Source: Devosia sp. Root635 | GTDB lineage: Bacteria; Pseudomonadota; Alphaproteobacteria; Rhizobiales; Devosiaceae | Assembly (NCBI RefSeq): GCF_001427605.1 | Contig: NZ_LMGZ01000007.1 | Coordinates: forward strand, 1 to 64,000 | Length of the DNA: 64,000 nt | Direction: 5' to 3' | In this document: in pieces, positions 55,800 through 63,793 of the stretch | How the letters are laid out: every line of letters starts with the position of its first letter | Numbering within the stretch: the stretch's first letter is position 1 | Position numbers and translations under genes: made by a program | The notes under the pieces: generated by a model | Databases searched by the model: none | What the model was told of the DNA's origin: nothing | What the model saw: only the letters and a program-made list of their open reading frames with translations

Positions 55800-57320
55800 G
55801 TGACAGACAAGGGGGACCTTCCGAACAATGTGCGGAAGGTAGTGAATGATCCGGCGCGGCTGGGTGCGCTGGCGGCGCTGGACGTGGTCGATAGCCACGC
55901 GGATGCGGATTTCGAGCGTTTGAGCCGGACCGCCGCGTTTATCTTCAAGACCGAAATTGCCCTAGTGACGCTTATCGACAAGGAGCGGCAATGGTTTCGC
56001 GCATGCTTCGGCGTGAACGATGTCACCGAGGCTTTGACCGAGACTTCGTTCTGTGCCCATGCCATCGCGCTGCCGGGGGACGAAGATACGCTGATCGTGC
56101 TGGATGCGGCCAGGGACGAGCGCTTCAAGAATAATCCATTGGTGACCGGATGGCCGGGTATCCGCTTTTATGCCGGCGCGGCGGTGATCGTGAACGGGCA
56201 GAAGGTGGGCTCGCTCTGCGTCATCAGCAGTCAGCCCCGCGAAGCGCTGGAGCCCGGCATGGCCGAGCAACTGGTGAGCCTGGCGGCGCTGAGTTCAACC
56301 CTCTTTGCCCTTAAGGACGAGGCGCGGGTGCGCGCGCGCACCGCCGCTGCGTTGGTCCGGGAGGAGTGGCGCCACGCGCTGACGCTGGAAGCCGGCAAGG
56401 TGGGAAGCTGGGTGTGGGACGTGCGGACCGGCGAAGTCGCCTGCAACGACACGTTCCGCCGCATGTATGACTTGCCGGAAGGCGAGACGGTGCGGATCGA
56501 GCACGTGCTGGGCGCAACCCATCCCGGTGACCGGCCGATGGTGGACGCCAGTATCGAAGCCAGCTTTCGCGATGGCGAGGACTATGGCGCCGAAGCCCGC
56601 ATAGCCGCCACCGGGCGCTGGCTCACCATGCGCGGCCGCGTCTACCAGCGCGATGCCGAGGGCAAGCCGCTGGTGATGATGGGTGTCGCCATCGATATCT
56701 CCGAAAACAAGCAAAGCGCCGAGCATACGCGGCTGTTGCTGCGCGAACTCAATCACCGGGTGAAAAATACCCTGGCGATGATCCAGTCGGTGGCGCGCCA
56801 GACGATCCGTCAGAATCCCGATCCCCAGGATTTCATCGAGGCCTTTTCGGGGCGGCTGCGCACCATTTCGGATGCCCATGTGCTGCTGGCCGATCGCGAC
56901 TGGTCTGGCGTACAGCTCTATGAAGTCATCGCTTCCCAGCTCGGGCCGGGCTTCCGAACCGAGCCCGATCGCGCCGAGGTCCGCGGCGAGGATGTGGAAT
57001 TGCCGGCCGACCACGCGCTGGGGCTGGGGCTGATCCTGCACGAGCTGACCACCAATGCCCACCGCTACGGCGCGTGGTCGGACGACGAGGGGACGGTGAG
57101 CATCGACTGGGAGATCAAGGCCCGGCCGGAGCGCGGGCTGTCGCTCACCTGGCGCGAAAGCGGCGGGCCGGATGTGCTGCAGCCGGCCGAATATGGCATG
57201 GGCGTAAGGCTGATCGAACGCAGTCTCGCCAAGGTGCTCGACAGCGAGGTCAAGCTCAGCTTCGACCCCGATGGCGTGGTCGCCCATATCTGGATGCCGC
57301 TGCCGGCCGAGCAGGACTAG
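55800..57320 (+). CDS. GAF-PAS HWE sensor histidine kinase
   Basis: 506 residues from GTG 55800 (AGGA six bases upstream). A GAF domain (about 15-160; LVTLIDKERQWFRACFGV, YAGAAVIVNGQKVGSLCVI) is followed by a PAS domain (about 190-300; WVWDVRTGEVACNDTFRRMY, ending in VAIDISENK). The HWE kinase core has phospho-acceptor His319 in LRELNHRVKNTLAMIQS and ATPase motif LILHELTTNAHRYGAW. Soluble, so it senses a cytoplasmic cue. It is likely another PhyR kinase and is itself EcfG-controlled. Confidence 0.92.
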   Translation: MTDKGDLPNNVRKVVNDPARLGALAALDVVDSHADADFERLSRTAAFIFKTEIALVTLIDKERQWFRACFGVNDVTEALTETSFCAHAIALPGDEDTLIVLDAARDERFKNNPLVTGWPGIRFYAGAAVIVNGQKVGSLCVISSQPREALEPGMAEQLVSLAALSSTLFALKDEARVRARTAAALVREEWRHALTLEAGKVGSWVWDVRTGEVACNDTFRRMYDLPEGETVRIEHVLGATHPGDRPMVDASIEASFRDGEDYGAEARIAATGRWLTMRGRVYQRDAEGKPLVMMGVAIDISENKQSAEHTRLLLRELNHRVKNTLAMIQSVARQTIRQNPDPQDFIEAFSGRLRTISDAHVLLADRDWSGVQLYEVIASQLGPGFRTEPDRAEVRGEDVELPADHALGLGLILHELTTNAHRYGAWSDDEGTVSIDWEIKARPERGLSLTWRESGGPDVLQPAEYGMGVRLIERSLAKVLDSEVKLSFDPDGVVAHIWMPLPAEQD

Positions 57321-57326
57321 GCGTCC

Positions 57327-57764
57327 TCACTCCTCTGGCGCGTCGCTGCCCCCACGGACCAGCAGGTAAGCGGCGAAGGCCACTGCCGGAAGGGCGATAG
57401 TCCGCGCCAGCGGCGATTTGAGGACCACCGGCAGTGCCGTCAGGGCCGCGGTGGTCACGAAGGCGCTCGTCTCGCTCGAGCGGCGTTTGCCGGCCAATTC
57501 GCGCCGGCGCCGGCTTTCGCCGATGCGGGTGCCGAGATAGACGGCCAGCGCCAGCACCAGGAATGCGGCGGCCAGGATCAATGCCGCATAGATGGTGCCG
57601 TAGAGATCGGCGAGCGCGAAAAATCCCGCGGCGATCAGGAAGCTCACGCCGATCAGCGCCAGCCCGATCATTACCGCATTGACGATGACGGTGTTGCGGA
57701 CGCGTTCGGTGATCGCTTCGACCTCGATGCCGAGCAGGGCGGCGAGTGGGGCCAGAAGATGCAT
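57327..57764 (-). CDS. YqjE/holin-X-like small membrane protein
   Basis: 145 residues with two adjacent TM helices in the middle (VNAVMIGLALIGVSFLIAAGF and TIYAALILAAAFLVLALAVY), a basic stretch GESRRRRELAGKRR, and a hydrophobic C-terminal region. It resembles the YqjE/DUF1469 group, which pairs with YqjD-type proteins. It starts two bases after the DUF883 gene stop, so the two form an operon behind the EcfG promoter at 58159-58183. Confidence 0.75.
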   Translation of the reverse strand: MHLLAPLAALLGIEVEAITERVRNTVIVNAVMIGLALIGVSFLIAAGFFALADLYGTIYAALILAAAFLVLALAVYLGTRIGESRRRRELAGKRRSSETSAFVTTAALTALPVVLKSPLARTIALPAVAFAAYLLVRGGSDAPEE

Positions 57765-57766
57765 GG

Positions 57767-58129
57767 CTAGTGCCGGGACAGCAGCGCGAGAATGAAGCCG
57801 ATGCCCACCGCGCTGGCCACGGCGGTCAGCGGTTTTTCGCGAATGGTGTCCTTGAGCTGCTTTTCCAGTGCACTAGCCTGATCCTGCACGTCTTCGACGA
57901 CATGCTCGGCCTGGCGCTGCAGATGGCTGGCTTCGCTCTTGGCGACGGCTTTGACCTCGTTGACCTTGTCATTGCTGAGCCGGCTCAGCGTCGCCGCAAT
58001 GGCCTTGAGGTCGTCCTGCAGCTGGCCGATCTGGTCTTCGAGCTGGGCTTCGCGCGCCCTGCTGTTGGCGCGGCTGGCGCGGGCGGCGGCAGGCTTGCGG
58101 CCGGGGGCGAGGTCGGATGTGGTAGCCAT
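57767..58129 (-). CDS. DUF883/ElaB-YqjD-family membrane-anchored protein
   Basis: 120 residues: a polar N terminus (MATTSDLAPGRKPAAARAS), a long amphipathic coiled coil (about 28-90), and a C-terminal TM tail with the family motif REKPLTAVASAVGIGFILALL. E. coli YqjD and ElaB are inner-membrane proteins that bind ribosomes in stationary phase. The exact EcfG promoter upstream fits stress induction. First gene of a two-gene operon with the YqjE-like gene. Confidence 0.88.
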   Translation of the reverse strand: MATTSDLAPGRKPAAARASRANSRAREAQLEDQIGQLQDDLKAIAATLSRLSNDKVNEVKAVAKSEASHLQRQAEHVVEDVQDQASALEKQLKDTIREKPLTAVASAVGIGFILALLSRH

Positions 58130-58158
58130 GTGACGCTCCTGTCAATTGTCGACGAGTT

Positions 58159-58183
58159 AACGTGCGGAAAACCGGGCGGTTCC
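58159..58183 (-). promoter_or_regulatory. EcfG-type promoter of DUF883-YqjE operon
   Basis: On the minus strand GGAAC (58183-58179), 16 nt, CGTT (58162-58159), 30 bp upstream of the DUF883 start. Exact consensus. Confidence 0.88.
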
Positions 58184-58331
58184 AATGGATTGGAAGAAAG
58201 ACACCCCAATGCGCGCTGGGCGCATCGGGGTGGCAAGGGGCGGGTGAAAGGGGGGCGACTTCCGACCCGCGGGCGCTTCTCACTGCGTGAGAACCAGAGA
58301 ACTGGCTGCGCCTTTTATGATTACCGGGTGG

Positions 58332-58490
58332 CTAGATGCGCCCCATCAAGACGAGGATGAGGATGACAACAAGCACGACACCCAGGATGCCGGACGGAAA
58401 GTAGCCGAAGCCGCGCGAATAGCCCCAATTGGGCAGCGCGCCGATCAGCAGCAGAATGAGGATGATGATGAGAATGGTACCCAAACCCAT
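58332..58490 (-). CDS. Small DUF3309-type membrane protein
   Basis: 52 residues: MGLGTILIIILILLLIGALP, then the conserved NWGYSRGFGYFPSG turn, then a second TM helix VVLVVILILVLMGRI. DUF3309 proteins of this exact layout are common in Rhizobiales and have no known function. GGAG precedes ATG 58490. It follows the 53-residue gene by 47 bp on the same strand and may share its promoter. Confidence 0.9.
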   Translation of the reverse strand: MGLGTILIIILILLLIGALPNWGYSRGFGYFPSGILGVVLVVILILVLMGRI

Positions 58491-58537
58491 GGTCGTTCTC
58501 CTTGGTTTTGTTCTTGTGACGCCTGGGGTGCCAGCGG

Positions 58538-58699
58538 CTACAGGATGACCAGCATCAAGACGGTGGCGGTGGCCAGGATGAACAGGGCCGGGGTCAATGC
58601 CTTGAGCACGTCGCCATAATGGGTCTGCCCGTCATAGCCCTCGGTCCATACGGCTGCGCGGCTCGCATTCTCGAGTGCCTTGATTTCCATGTGGGTCAT
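58538..58699 (-). CDS. Small C-terminally anchored membrane protein (53 aa)
   Basis: 53 residues: MTHMEIKALENASRAAVWTE, a polar middle, and a C-terminal TM helix (LTPALFILATATVLMLVIL). GGAGG five bases upstream of ATG 58699 fixes the start; a longer in-frame reading would cover the promoter. An EcfG-type promoter lies 46 bp upstream. Family not recognised. Confidence 0.75.
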   Translation of the reverse strand: MTHMEIKALENASRAAVWTEGYDGQTHYGDVLKALTPALFILATATVLMLVIL

Positions 58700-58744
58700 G
58701 CCGGCCTCCGCCGCGATCATACGCATTGTTGCGCGTGCCCAAGG

Positions 58745-58770
58745 AACGGGGCGGGATCGGCTTTGGTTCC
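58745..58770 (-). promoter_or_regulatory. EcfG-type promoter of the 53-aa membrane protein gene
   Basis: On the minus strand GGAAC (58770-58766), 17 nt, CGTT (58748-58745). Both hexamer cores are exact; the 17-nt spacing is the longer accepted form. Confidence 0.75.
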
Positions 58771-58799
58771 GTAGCGGCAATTGAAACAAATGGATGGGC

Positions 58800-59684
58800 C
58801 TATTCGACCCGGAGCACATCCACCGATTGGGTGGCCTCGTGCGAACCATGCGTCTTGAGCACGCCGACGATGGGCGAGATGTCGGCATAGTCGCGGCCAT
58901 GGCCGATGCAGATATGGTCCGGCCCGGCGATCATGGCATTGGTGGGGTCGAACTCGACCCAGCCCACATGCTGGCCGCACCAGGCGCGGATCCAGGCATG
59001 CATGGCGTCGGCGCCTTCGAGGCGCGGCCTGCCCGGCGGCGGATTGGTGCGCAGGAAGCCTGACACGTAGCCGGCCGGGATGCCGATGCCGCGCAGGCCG
59101 GCGATCATCACATGGGCGAAGTCCTGGCAGACGCCCTTGCGCAGGGCAAAGGCCTCGGCCGGCTTGGTTTCGACGTCGGTCGCCTTGGGGTCGTAGACAA
59201 AGTCGCGATGGATGGCCATGCAGAGGGCAAGAGCCGAGGCCATCACCGACGGCATTTGGGCGGTGACCCGCGCGGCATATTCGGTAATGGCGGGGACGAG
59301 CTGCACGCGCGGCGAGGCACCGATGAAATGTTGCGGACTGTCCGGCTCGATCGACCAGTAGCGGGCAATTTCCTGGCGCAGCCCCTCGCGCGTCGGCGAG
59401 AGGTCGGCCGGGGGAAGGACATCCTCGACCTGCACCCGCGCGGTGAGGCGGATATCCAGATGATCGTGCGGCGTCAGATAGGTCAGCGTGGTGACCGAAT
59501 TGCCGAAGAAGTCGGCGAAGCTGCTCTCCCGTTGCGGGCGCGGCTCGAACGAGAGTTCGGTCGCAACGACACGCTGCACACCGGGAATGGTGATCGGCGC
59601 CACGCGGATCAGATGGCGGCCGCCATGCACGGTGGCGTCGTAGGCATAATGCAGGTCGAGGCGGACATCGTAGAGCATCGCCAT
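58800..59684 (-). CDS. Transglutaminase-like cysteine protease-fold protein
   Basis: 294 residues: an N-terminal bacterial transglutaminase-associated beta domain (about 1-100) and a transglutaminase-like core with Cys in RKGVCQDFAHVMI, His in GADAMHAWIRAW and Asp in VEFDPTNAM, the complete catalytic triad. No signal peptide. ATG 59684 overlaps the stop of the ATP-grasp/alpha-E gene (TGATG), so the two are coupled. Genes of this trio (ATP-grasp, alpha-E, transglutaminase) are widely conserved together; the reaction is unknown but a peptide-like product is suspected. Confidence 0.9.
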   Translation of the reverse strand: MAMLYDVRLDLHYAYDATVHGGRHLIRVAPITIPGVQRVVATELSFEPRPQRESSFADFFGNSVTTLTYLTPHDHLDIRLTARVQVEDVLPPADLSPTREGLRQEIARYWSIEPDSPQHFIGASPRVQLVPAITEYAARVTAQMPSVMASALALCMAIHRDFVYDPKATDVETKPAEAFALRKGVCQDFAHVMIAGLRGIGIPAGYVSGFLRTNPPPGRPRLEGADAMHAWIRAWCGQHVGWVEFDPTNAMIAGPDHICIGHGRDYADISPIVGVLKTHGSHEATQSVDVLRVE

Positions 59685-62095
59685 CACACGAAATATGCCG
59701 CGGCCACGAGGCCGGCCAGCATGCCGAGATCGGCGGCCAGCTTGTGGAGGCGATCGGGGGTCATGGCGGCGGGCTCGGCTATGCGCAGGTCGGTCTCGAT
59801 CTGCAGGGCCGCCTTCGCGGCGGGTGAAAGCTGTCCGTCGTCGATACCGCCGGGCAGCATCTCGATCTGGGCGCGCAATTCGGTGAGCTGGAAGATGACC
59901 GAGCGCGGATTGAGCGGATCGAGCGCCAACAGGTCGATGGCGCTCTGCGTGCCGGCGCTCACCGAATAGCGGCGGCGGTGCGACATGGCGCTGTCGCCGA
60001 TTTCGAGCAGCATTTCGAGCGAGCCGTCCGGTGCATCCGTGTTGGTCAGCCAGGCGGTGATGCGGGCAATCTGGATGGCGCGCTCCAGGCGCCGGCCCAG
60101 TTCGAGGAAGCGCCAGCCGGCGAAGCGATACATGTTCTCGTGCACGAGGCCGGAAAAGCCAGCCAGCTTGCGCAGCAGCACGGTCATGGCGCGGGTGGCG
60201 TCGTCGCCAGGCCGGATGCGGGTGGCGAAAAGCTGCGCAGTCTTCTGCAGATCGTTGAGCGCCAGCCAGCCATCGGGCGAAAAGCGGTCGCGGATTTGCC
60301 CGGCGCTGTGCACGGCGCTGTCGATGGAGGCGAGCAGGCCCTTCGGCATGGCCTCACCGGCATCGACATCGATGCTGCCGAGGAAGGCGGCGCAATGGGT
60401 CAGGATGGGTAGGTCGGCCTTGCTGAGTTCGGCGAGGCGCACATTGTAGGCGCGCAGGATGCGCACCGTGGCTTCGCAGCGCTCGGCATAGCGGCCCAGC
60501 CAGATGAGGTTATCGGCAGCGCGGCTGGGCAGGCTGCCGGGCGAGTTGCGCACCAGCTTGCGGCCGTCCTGCAGCAACAGCGACACCCGCTCGACCGGTT
60601 TGGACGACAGCACCCAGACGTCCGCAGCGTGGCCGCCGCGCTGCATGGCGATGGCTGAGGTGTCGAGCGTCGAGCCGACACGGGCGAAGCCGCCCGGCAT
60701 GATGGTCCAGCCATCCGCGGTGCGGGCGGCGTAGACGCGCAGGGTGATCGGGCGCGGCTGCAGCTTACCATCGACATAGACGGGGGCGGTCGAGAGACGC
60801 ACCGGCTCCTGGCCGACATAGTCGGCGCCATTGGCGCGGATGCGCTCGATCAGGGCAGCCTTTTGTTCTGATGGAATGGACGAGCCGAGCGCAGTGCCGC
60901 GCAGGTCGTCGAAGGGCAGGGTAGTGGCGAAGGCGGGGCCGATCAGCAGGTTGTTGAAATTGTCGATGACGTGGCTTTGCTCGCCCGGCTGGCCGCACCA
61001 CCAGGTGGCGATTTCGGGCAGTTGCAGGTCCTCGCCCAGCAGCTTCTGCGCCAGTCGCGGCATGAAGGCGGCGAGGGCGCGGGTTTCGAGCAGGCCGGTG
61101 CCCAGTGCGTTTATCATCGAGATAGAGCCGTGGCGGACGGCTTCCACCATGCCCGGCGTGCCGATATGGCTGTCGTAGCGCAGTTCGAGCGGATCGACGA
61201 AGCTGGCATCCACGCGACGCCATAGCACGCTGAGCGGCTTGGGGCCGGCGACGGTCCGCACCATGACATTGCCGTCCTCGATGACGAGGTCTTCGCCTTC
61301 CAGCAGCATCAGGCCGAGATAGCGAGCGATATAGGCGTGCTCGAAATAGGTCTCGTTGAGCTGGCCGGGCGTCAATATGCCGACGCGGCCGCCATCGCGC
61401 TTGGCGCCGGCGAACAGCGTGTCGCGGAAGCCGCGGAAGAAGCCGGCGAGGCGATGGACGTTCATGTCCGCATAGATGTCGGACAGCGCACGGGTGGTGG
61501 CGACACGGTTTTCCAGCGCGAAGCCGGCACCCGAAGGCGCCTGGGCGCGGTCGCCCAGCACCCACCAGGCGCCATCGGGGCCGCGGCCCAGCTCGAAGGC
61601 ACAGAAATGCAGGTAGTGACCGCTGACCGGTTTCACCCCCACCAAGGGGCGGAGGAACTCGCCGTTGCGCGCCACCAGGTCAGGCGGCAGCAGGCCTTGC
61701 TGAACAAGCTGGTTGTCGCCGTAGATATCGGCAATGACGGTTTCGAGCAGCTCGGCGCGCTGGATCAGTCCGGCACTGATGGTCGACCAGTCGGCCTCGG
61801 CGATCAGCAGCGGTACATGCGCCAGCGGCCAGTCGCGTTCCTTGCCCTCGGCGCCGTCATATTTGCGGTAGAACACGCCGGCATCGCGCAGATACTGGTC
61901 GGCGCGCTCGAAGCGGGCCGCCAGCTCGGTGGGGCCGAGCCGGTCGAAGGCGGCCATGAGCTCTGACCAGCCCGGACGGATATTGCCCTCGGGGTCGATC
62001 ATCTCGTCAGGCACGCCGGGCTGCATGCGGTAGTCAGCAACAATGCCGGGTCCCGCCGGCGGCGTGCCCATCGAGTTTTGATTCCGCGTGCTCAT
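59684..62095 (-). CDS. Fusion of circularly permuted ATP-grasp (DUF404/407) and alpha-E (DUF403) domains
   Basis: 803 residues. The N-terminal half (about 50-480) is a circularly permuted ATP-grasp protein: FYRKYDGAEGKERDWPLAHVP, ADIYGDNQLVQQGLLP, HIGTPGMVEAVRHGSISMINALGTG and LQPRPITLRVYAARTADGW. The C-terminal half (about 495-800) is an all-helical alpha-E domain starting SRAADNLIWLGRYAERCEATVRILRAY. In many bacteria these are two genes; here they form one chain, followed by a transglutaminase. ATP-grasp enzymes form amide bonds, so the pair may make and process a peptide. No substrate is known to me. Confidence 0.9.
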   Translation of the reverse strand: MSTRNQNSMGTPPAGPGIVADYRMQPGVPDEMIDPEGNIRPGWSELMAAFDRLGPTELAARFERADQYLRDAGVFYRKYDGAEGKERDWPLAHVPLLIAEADWSTISAGLIQRAELLETVIADIYGDNQLVQQGLLPPDLVARNGEFLRPLVGVKPVSGHYLHFCAFELGRGPDGAWWVLGDRAQAPSGAGFALENRVATTRALSDIYADMNVHRLAGFFRGFRDTLFAGAKRDGGRVGILTPGQLNETYFEHAYIARYLGLMLLEGEDLVIEDGNVMVRTVAGPKPLSVLWRRVDASFVDPLELRYDSHIGTPGMVEAVRHGSISMINALGTGLLETRALAAFMPRLAQKLLGEDLQLPEIATWWCGQPGEQSHVIDNFNNLLIGPAFATTLPFDDLRGTALGSSIPSEQKAALIERIRANGADYVGQEPVRLSTAPVYVDGKLQPRPITLRVYAARTADGWTIMPGGFARVGSTLDTSAIAMQRGGHAADVWVLSSKPVERVSLLLQDGRKLVRNSPGSLPSRAADNLIWLGRYAERCEATVRILRAYNVRLAELSKADLPILTHCAAFLGSIDVDAGEAMPKGLLASIDSAVHSAGQIRDRFSPDGWLALNDLQKTAQLFATRIRPGDDATRAMTVLLRKLAGFSGLVHENMYRFAGWRFLELGRRLERAIQIARITAWLTNTDAPDGSLEMLLEIGDSAMSHRRRYSVSAGTQSAIDLLALDPLNPRSVIFQLTELRAQIEMLPGGIDDGQLSPAAKAALQIETDLRIAEPAAMTPDRLHKLAADLGMLAGLVAAAYFV

Positions 62096-62148
62096 GGCCT
62101 ACCAGAAGCGCGGCGGCCGACGCAGGTCAAGCGTCAGTCATGGATCAT

Positions 62149-63732
62149 TCACGCCATCACGTCGATAGACTGCCGCTGGCGCAGCATTTCGAGGAAAATC
62201 CGGTAGTCCTTGTCGAACTGGGTGCGGGCGGCGGGCGCCGGGGCGCGGGTGCTACCGGCCTGCTGCATGGCGAGGCACGCGGCGTCGAGGCTGGGATAGA
62301 GGCCGGCGGCGGTGGCGGCGACCATGGCCATGCCGAGCAGGGTCGCGTCTTTGGCTGAAGACTCGACCACGGTGCAACCGGTGGCATCGGCGTAAAGCTC
62401 CATCAGCACGGCATTCTTGGTGTGGCCGCCGGTGACGTGCAGCGTATCGATAGCGTAGCCGCGGGTGTTGAGGGTTTCGAGGATGTGGCGGACGCCCAGG
62501 GCGATGGAAACCGCGGTGCGCCAATAGAGGCGGCACAGCGAGTCGAAGTCGCTGTCGAGCGTGAGGCCGGAGATGACGCCGAGGGCAAAGGGATCGCCCA
62601 AAGGTGAGCGGTTGCCGTGGAAATCGGGCAGGACATGCAGGCGATCGGCCAGTGACAGGCCCTCGCGCTGGCGCAGTTCCATGATGCGCCGGGCGATGCG
62701 GTGGTGCATTTGCGGGGTGGGTTCGCCACCGGCACCATGCCAGCGGATGATGTGATCGAGCAGGGCGCCGGTGGCGGATTGACCGCCTTCGTTGAGCCAT
62801 ACGCCGGGCAGGACGGCGCCGAAATAGGGGCCCCAGACGCCAGACGTTGGTCGGTCTTCGGCCGAGAGCGCCATGACGCAACTGGAGGTGCCGGCGATGA
62901 GCGCCAGGTGGCGGTCGATGGTGTCGACATCGTGGGTGAAGGCGCCGAGTACGCCGAGCGCGCCGGCATGGGCGTCGATGAGCCCGGCGCCGACGCGGCA
63001 GGCGGTGGTGAGGCCGAGTTCGGCTGCCGCAGTTTCGGTCAGTGGGCCGAGATCGGTGCCGACGGGGCTGGCCTTGGCAGGCAGGGCGGCCTTGTCGAGT
63101 AGGTCTTCGAGGCCCACGGAGGCGAGGAAATCGGGCTGCCAGCCGGCTTCGGTATGGGCCAGGTAGGTCCATTTGCAGGTAAGGGTCGACTGGCTGCGGG
63201 CGAGCGAGCCGGTGGCTTTCCAGGAGAGGAAATCGGCCAGGTCGAACATCATGCCGGCGCGGTCCCAGGAGCTTTTCATGTGGCGTTTCAACCACATAAG
63301 CTTGGGCGCTTCCATTTCCGGCGACATGACTCCGCCGGCATAGGCGAGGACGAGATGGCCGGTGGCGGTGCATTCCTCCGCTTCGGCGAGGGCGCGGTGA
63401 TCGAGCCAGACGATGGTGTCCCAGCGGTCTTCGCCATTGGTGGAGACGGTGACGGGCCGGCCCTCGGCGTCGCGGACGACGAGGGAGCAGGTGGCGTCGA
63501 AGCTGAGGCCGACGACGTGGCTGGGATCGGCGCCGGCCTGGGTCATGGCCGCGCGCACGGCGGCGCCGACGGCGGCCCAGATCTGGGTGCTGTCATGCTC
63601 GGCAAGATTGGCGTCGGTGCGGTTCATGGCGAGCGGAAATTCGGCCCGTGCCAATAGGTTACCTTGTGCGGTCAGCACGCCGGCCCGGGCACTTCCGGTG
63701 CCCACGTCCACTGCCACAAGCAGGCTTTGCAT
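62149..63732 (-). CDS. FGGY-family carbohydrate kinase (D-ribulokinase-like)
   Basis: 527 residues with the FGGY two-domain layout: N-terminal phosphate-binding VAVDVGTGSARAGV, substrate-region Asp in TIVWLDHRA, C-terminal ATPase motifs LIAGTSSCVMAL and VTGGHTKNAVLMELYADATG. The start VDVGTGSAR and overall length are like the eukaryotic/bacterial D-ribulokinase (YDR109C/FGGY) subgroup rather than xylulokinase. It follows, by 61 bp, a mannitol-dehydrogenase-family gene, so it probably phosphorylates a ketose made by polyol oxidation. Confidence 0.85.
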   Translation of the reverse strand: MQSLLVAVDVGTGSARAGVLTAQGNLLARAEFPLAMNRTDANLAEHDSTQIWAAVGAAVRAAMTQAGADPSHVVGLSFDATCSLVVRDAEGRPVTVSTNGEDRWDTIVWLDHRALAEAEECTATGHLVLAYAGGVMSPEMEAPKLMWLKRHMKSSWDRAGMMFDLADFLSWKATGSLARSQSTLTCKWTYLAHTEAGWQPDFLASVGLEDLLDKAALPAKASPVGTDLGPLTETAAAELGLTTACRVGAGLIDAHAGALGVLGAFTHDVDTIDRHLALIAGTSSCVMALSAEDRPTSGVWGPYFGAVLPGVWLNEGGQSATGALLDHIIRWHGAGGEPTPQMHHRIARRIMELRQREGLSLADRLHVLPDFHGNRSPLGDPFALGVISGLTLDSDFDSLCRLYWRTAVSIALGVRHILETLNTRGYAIDTLHVTGGHTKNAVLMELYADATGCTVVESSAKDATLLGMAMVAATAAGLYPSLDAACLAMQQAGSTRAPAPAARTQFDKDYRIFLEMLRQRQSIDVMA

Positions 63733-63793
63733 CTGGGATCGAGCGCCCTCTTCTCGGTTTGGGCGCGAAGGTAGCGGATGGACGGGGACGGGG

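Noticed and set aside
58700..58900. N-terminal extension of the 53-aa membrane protein to 120 codons
   Set aside because: It would run through the EcfG-type promoter and into the transglutaminase gene; GGAGG marks ATG 58699 as the start.
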